Source: Citrobacter amalonaticus Y19
Lineage (GTDB): Bacteria > Pseudomonadota > Gammaproteobacteria > Enterobacterales > Enterobacteriaceae
DNA length: 64,000 bases
Reading direction: 5' to 3'
Assembly: GCF_000981805.1 (NCBI RefSeq)
Contig: NZ_CP011132.1
Location: 2,914,001 to 2,978,000 of the forward strand
Part shown: one piece after another, positions 61,673 to 64,000 of the stretch
Position numbering within the stretch: position 1 is the first letter of the stretch
Layout of the letters: each line of letters opens with the position of its first letter
The notes under the pieces: model-generated
Databases searched by the model: none
Seen by the model: the letters and a program-made list of their open reading frames with translations, nothing else
What the model was told of the DNA's origin: nothing
Program-made: the position numbers and the translations under genes

Positions 61673-63214
61673 ATGCCAATACATGATAAGACCCCACGAC
61701 CGCAGGAGTTTGCGGCGGTCGACCTTGGTTCAAACAGTTTTCACATGGTGATTGCCCGTGTGGTGGATGGCGCCATGCAGATTATTGGCCGCCTGAAGCA
61801 GCGCGTGCATCTCGCGGATGGTCTCGGCGAAGACAATATGCTGAGCGAAGAGGCGATGGAGCGTGGCTTAAGCTGCCTGTCGCTGTTCGCTGAACGCCTT
61901 CAGGGGTTCGCCCCCTCCAGCGTCTGTATTGTCGGCACGCATACGCTTCGTCAGGCGCAAAACGCCACCGATTTTCTCAAACGCGCGGAAAAGGTGATCC
62001 CTTATCCGATCGAAATCATTTCCGGTAATGAAGAAGCGCGCCTGATCTTTATGGGTGTGGAGCATACGCAACCGGAGAAAGGCCGCAAGCTGGTCATCGA
62101 CATTGGCGGTGGCTCGACGGAACTGGTCATTGGCGAAAACTTCGAACCAAAGCTGGTTGAAAGCCGTCGTATGGGCTGTGTCAGTTTTGCTCAGATCTAT
62201 TTCCCCGGTGGAGTCATTAGCCAGGAGAACTTCCAGCGCGCCAGAATGGCGGCGGCGCAGAAGCTTGAAACCTTGACCTGGCAATTCCGCATTCAGGGCT
62301 GGAACGTCGCATTGGGGGCCTCCGGCACCATCAAAGCCGCGCATGAAGTGCTCCTGGCAATGGGCGAGAAAGACGGCTTCATCACGCCTGAGCGTCTGGA
62401 CAGGCTGGTTGGCGAGCTGCTGCAACACCGTAGTTTCGAGTCGCTAAGCCTGCCGGGGTTATCTGAAGAGCGAAAAGCGGTCTTTGTTCCGGGTCTGGCA
62501 ATTTTGTGCGGTGTTTTTGATGCGCTGGCGATCAACGAGTTACGTCTTTCCGATGGCGCGCTACGCGAAGGCGTGTTGTACGAAATGGAAGGTCGCTTCC
62601 GCCATCAGGATGTTCGCAGCCGCACCGCCAGCAGCCTGGCGAATCAGTACAACATCGACAGCGAGCAGGCTCGACGCGTGCTGGAAACCACCATGCAGAT
62701 GTATGAACAATGGCAGGCACAGCAGCCGAAGCTGGCGCATCCTCAGCTTGAGGCGCTGCTGAAATGGGCGGCAATGCTGCATGAGGTTGGGCTGAACATC
62801 AATCACAGTGGCCTGCACCGCCACTCGGCGTATATTCTGCAAAACAGCGATCTGCCTGGTTTTAATCAGGAGCAGCAAACCATGATGGCCACGCTGGTTC
62901 GCTACCATCGTAAAGCGGTTAAGCTGGACGATCTCCCCCGTTTTACGCTGTTTAAGAAGAAGCAGTTCCTGCCGCTCATTCAACTGCTACGTCTTGGCGT
63001 GCTGCTGAACAACCAGCGTCAGGCTACTACCACGCCACCCACGCTGACGCTCATCACCGACGACAACCACTGGACCCTGCGTTTCCCTCATGACTGGTTC
63101 AGCCAGAACGCGCTGGTTTTGCTCGATCTGGAAAAAGAACAGCAGTACTGGGAAGGCGTGACCGGCTGGCGTTTGAAAATCGAAGAAGAACATTCACCGG
63201 AAATCGCTGCGTGA
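61673..63214 (+). CDS. ppx: Exopolyphosphatase Ppx
   Basis: A 513-residue enzyme of the actin/Hsp70 superfamily that removes phosphate from the end of polyphosphate. AAVDLGSNSFHMVIAR and VIDIGGGSTELVIGE are the two phosphate-binding loops, with the catalytic glutamate near EARLIFMGVE; the HD-like C-terminal domain has MLHEVGLNINHSGLHRHSAY. The ATG at 61673 gives the family length. It is in operon with ppk and ends seven bases before the convergent pdeF gene. Confidence 0.97.
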   Translation: MPIHDKTPRPQEFAAVDLGSNSFHMVIARVVDGAMQIIGRLKQRVHLADGLGEDNMLSEEAMERGLSCLSLFAERLQGFAPSSVCIVGTHTLRQAQNATDFLKRAEKVIPYPIEIISGNEEARLIFMGVEHTQPEKGRKLVIDIGGGSTELVIGENFEPKLVESRRMGCVSFAQIYFPGGVISQENFQRARMAAAQKLETLTWQFRIQGWNVALGASGTIKAAHEVLLAMGEKDGFITPERLDRLVGELLQHRSFESLSLPGLSEERKAVFVPGLAILCGVFDALAINELRLSDGALREGVLYEMEGRFRHQDVRSRTASSLANQYNIDSEQARRVLETTMQMYEQWQAQQPKLAHPQLEALLKWAAMLHEVGLNINHSGLHRHSAYILQNSDLPGFNQEQQTMMATLVRYHRKAVKLDDLPRFTLFKKKQFLPLIQLLRLGVLLNNQRQATTTPPTLTLITDDNHWTLRFPHDWFSQNALVLLDLEKEQQYWEGVTGWRLKIEEEHSPEIAA

Positions 63215-63221
63215 AACACAC

Positions 63222-64000
63222 TCAGGTGCCAGTGACTGGCACCTGCTCTTTCAGCGTCTCGCTTAACGGTCGCGGCATACCGATTAAATATCCCTGCATG
63301 TAGTCAATCCCCAGCGAAATCGCTGCACGGCGAATCTCCTCGCTTTCAACAAATTCAGCGACCACCTGCATTTTCTTCATTCGCGCCAGATGACAGATCG
63401 AGGCCACGATCTGATAGTCGAGGCTATTCGAAACGATATTGCGGATGAAACTGCCATCAATCTTCAGAATATTGGCGTTAACGTTTTTTAGCCTTGCATA
63501 GCTGGCATAACCTGTACCGAAGTCATCAATGGCGATTTGGCAGCCCAACTGTTGCAGGTTTTGCAGCGTGGTTTCCGCCTGCCCGGCATTCATCAACGCC
63601 TGACTTTCCGTCACTTCAAAAATCAATTGCCATGCTTCTATCTGGTATTTGCTCAGCAGTTTACTGATATCCTGCGCAAACCTGGCCCGACAGACAGAGG
63701 ACGCCGACAGATTAAGCGCAAAGCGACGGGCAGGCATCTGCGCACGATTCTCCGCCATAAAGCGTAACGTGTGTTCGATAACCCAGAGATCGATTCTGGA
63801 TGAGAGACCAAACTCATGCGCGACGGGCAGAAAGGTATCAGGGCTAATCATGCCACCGTCATCGTCCAGCAATCGCAGTAAGATCTCATGATAAACATCG
63901 CCGCGAAGCCCTTCGATTGGCTGCGCCATCAGACAAAAACGGTCATGCTCCAGCGCATGCTGCAACCGGTTCATCATCGCGACTTTGTCTCTCAGATTGC
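63222..64000 (-). CDS. pdeF: Cyclic-di-GMP phosphodiesterase PdeF (YfgF), C-terminal part
   Basis: The frame stays open to the right edge, so only the last 259 codons or so are seen. They form an EAL domain: the signature position reads EILLRL, and EVTESQALMN, the IDDFGTGYASYARLKN catalytic loop and QGYLIGMPRP are intact, so phosphodiesterase activity is expected. E. coli YfgF has an N-terminal membrane MASE1 region and a degenerate GGDEF domain, which would lie beyond the window. Its last codons overlap the hairpin that ends ppx. Confidence 0.94.
   Translation of the reverse strand, partial: NLRDKVAMMNRLQHALEHDRFCLMAQPIEGLRGDVYHEILLRLLDDDGGMISPDTFLPVAHEFGLSSRIDLWVIEHTLRFMAENRAQMPARRFALNLSASSVCRARFAQDISKLLSKYQIEAWQLIFEVTESQALMNAGQAETTLQNLQQLGCQIAIDDFGTGYASYARLKNVNANILKIDGSFIRNIVSNSLDYQIVASICHLARMKKMQVVAEFVESEEIRRAAISLGIDYMQGYLIGMPRPLSETLKEQVPVTGT
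63224..63251. terminator. Hairpin shared by convergent ppx and pdeF
   Basis: AGGTGCCAGT and ACTGGCACCT, separated by one base, form a long stem (an effective eight-base stem with a five-base loop), followed by GCTCTTTC on the plus strand. It overlaps the last codons of pdeF and begins ten bases after the ppx stop. Confidence 0.65.

Overview
The window is chromosomal DNA of a member of the Enterobacteriaceae. Gene order and protein sequences follow the E. coli/Salmonella block from yfeX to yfgF (minutes 54-56 of the E. coli map). A complete 17-gene ethanolamine operon, frequent REP elements and several genes that E. coli K-12 lacks at these places fit Citrobacter or a close relative best. The genus is an inference from gene content; no rRNA or other marker is present. 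No tRNA, rRNA, CRISPR array, phage or intact insertion sequence was seen.

Layout. 1-3.8 kb: yfeX (cut by the window edge), yfeY, yfeZ, ypeA, amiA, hemF. 3.98-18.75 kb: the eut operon on the minus strand, order eutS-P-Q-T-D-M-N-E-J-G-H-A-B-C-L-K-R, encoding the microcompartment shell, ammonia lyase, reactivase, aldehyde and alcohol dehydrogenases, phosphotransacetylase, cobalamin adenosyltransferase, permease and its own activator. A CRP-like site lies ahead of eutS, and REP elements sit at three internal junctions. 19.1-20.2 kb: an orphan, partly AT-rich family 9 glycosyltransferase. 20.4-25.9 kb: maeB, talA, tktB (central carbon metabolism). 26-31.7 kb: ypfG, nudK, aegA, narQ. 31.9-35 kb: acrD with a BaeR-like box. 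35-48.3 kb: ypfM (19 codons), yffB, dapE, ypfN, ypfH, tmcA, ypfJ, purC, bamC, dapA, gcvR, bcp, perM, bepA, yfgD.

48.25-52.97 kb is the most interesting stretch. Between yfgD and hda lies a four-gene accessory locus: a regulator that looks like a domesticated IS481-type transposase, and divergently from it a lone Lac/Cel-family PTS EIIC, a glycosylasparaginase-type Ntn hydrolase and an M17 aminopeptidase, with a CRP-like site in the shared promoter region. My reading is a PTS-linked route for taking up and dismantling glycosyl-asparagine or small glycopeptides. This is inference from families and gene order.

53-64 kb: hda (CTG start), uraA, upp, then a second accessory gene, a BglA-like 6-phospho-beta-glucosidase with two AscG-type palindromes upstream, followed by purM, purN, ppk, ppx and the C-terminal EAL domain of yfgF/pdeF, cut by the right edge. 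PurR boxes are visible ahead of purC and purM.

Most of the window is conserved housekeeping sequence. The parts that are not core are the GT9 gene, the EIIC/glycosylasparaginase/aminopeptidase locus and the GH1 gene.
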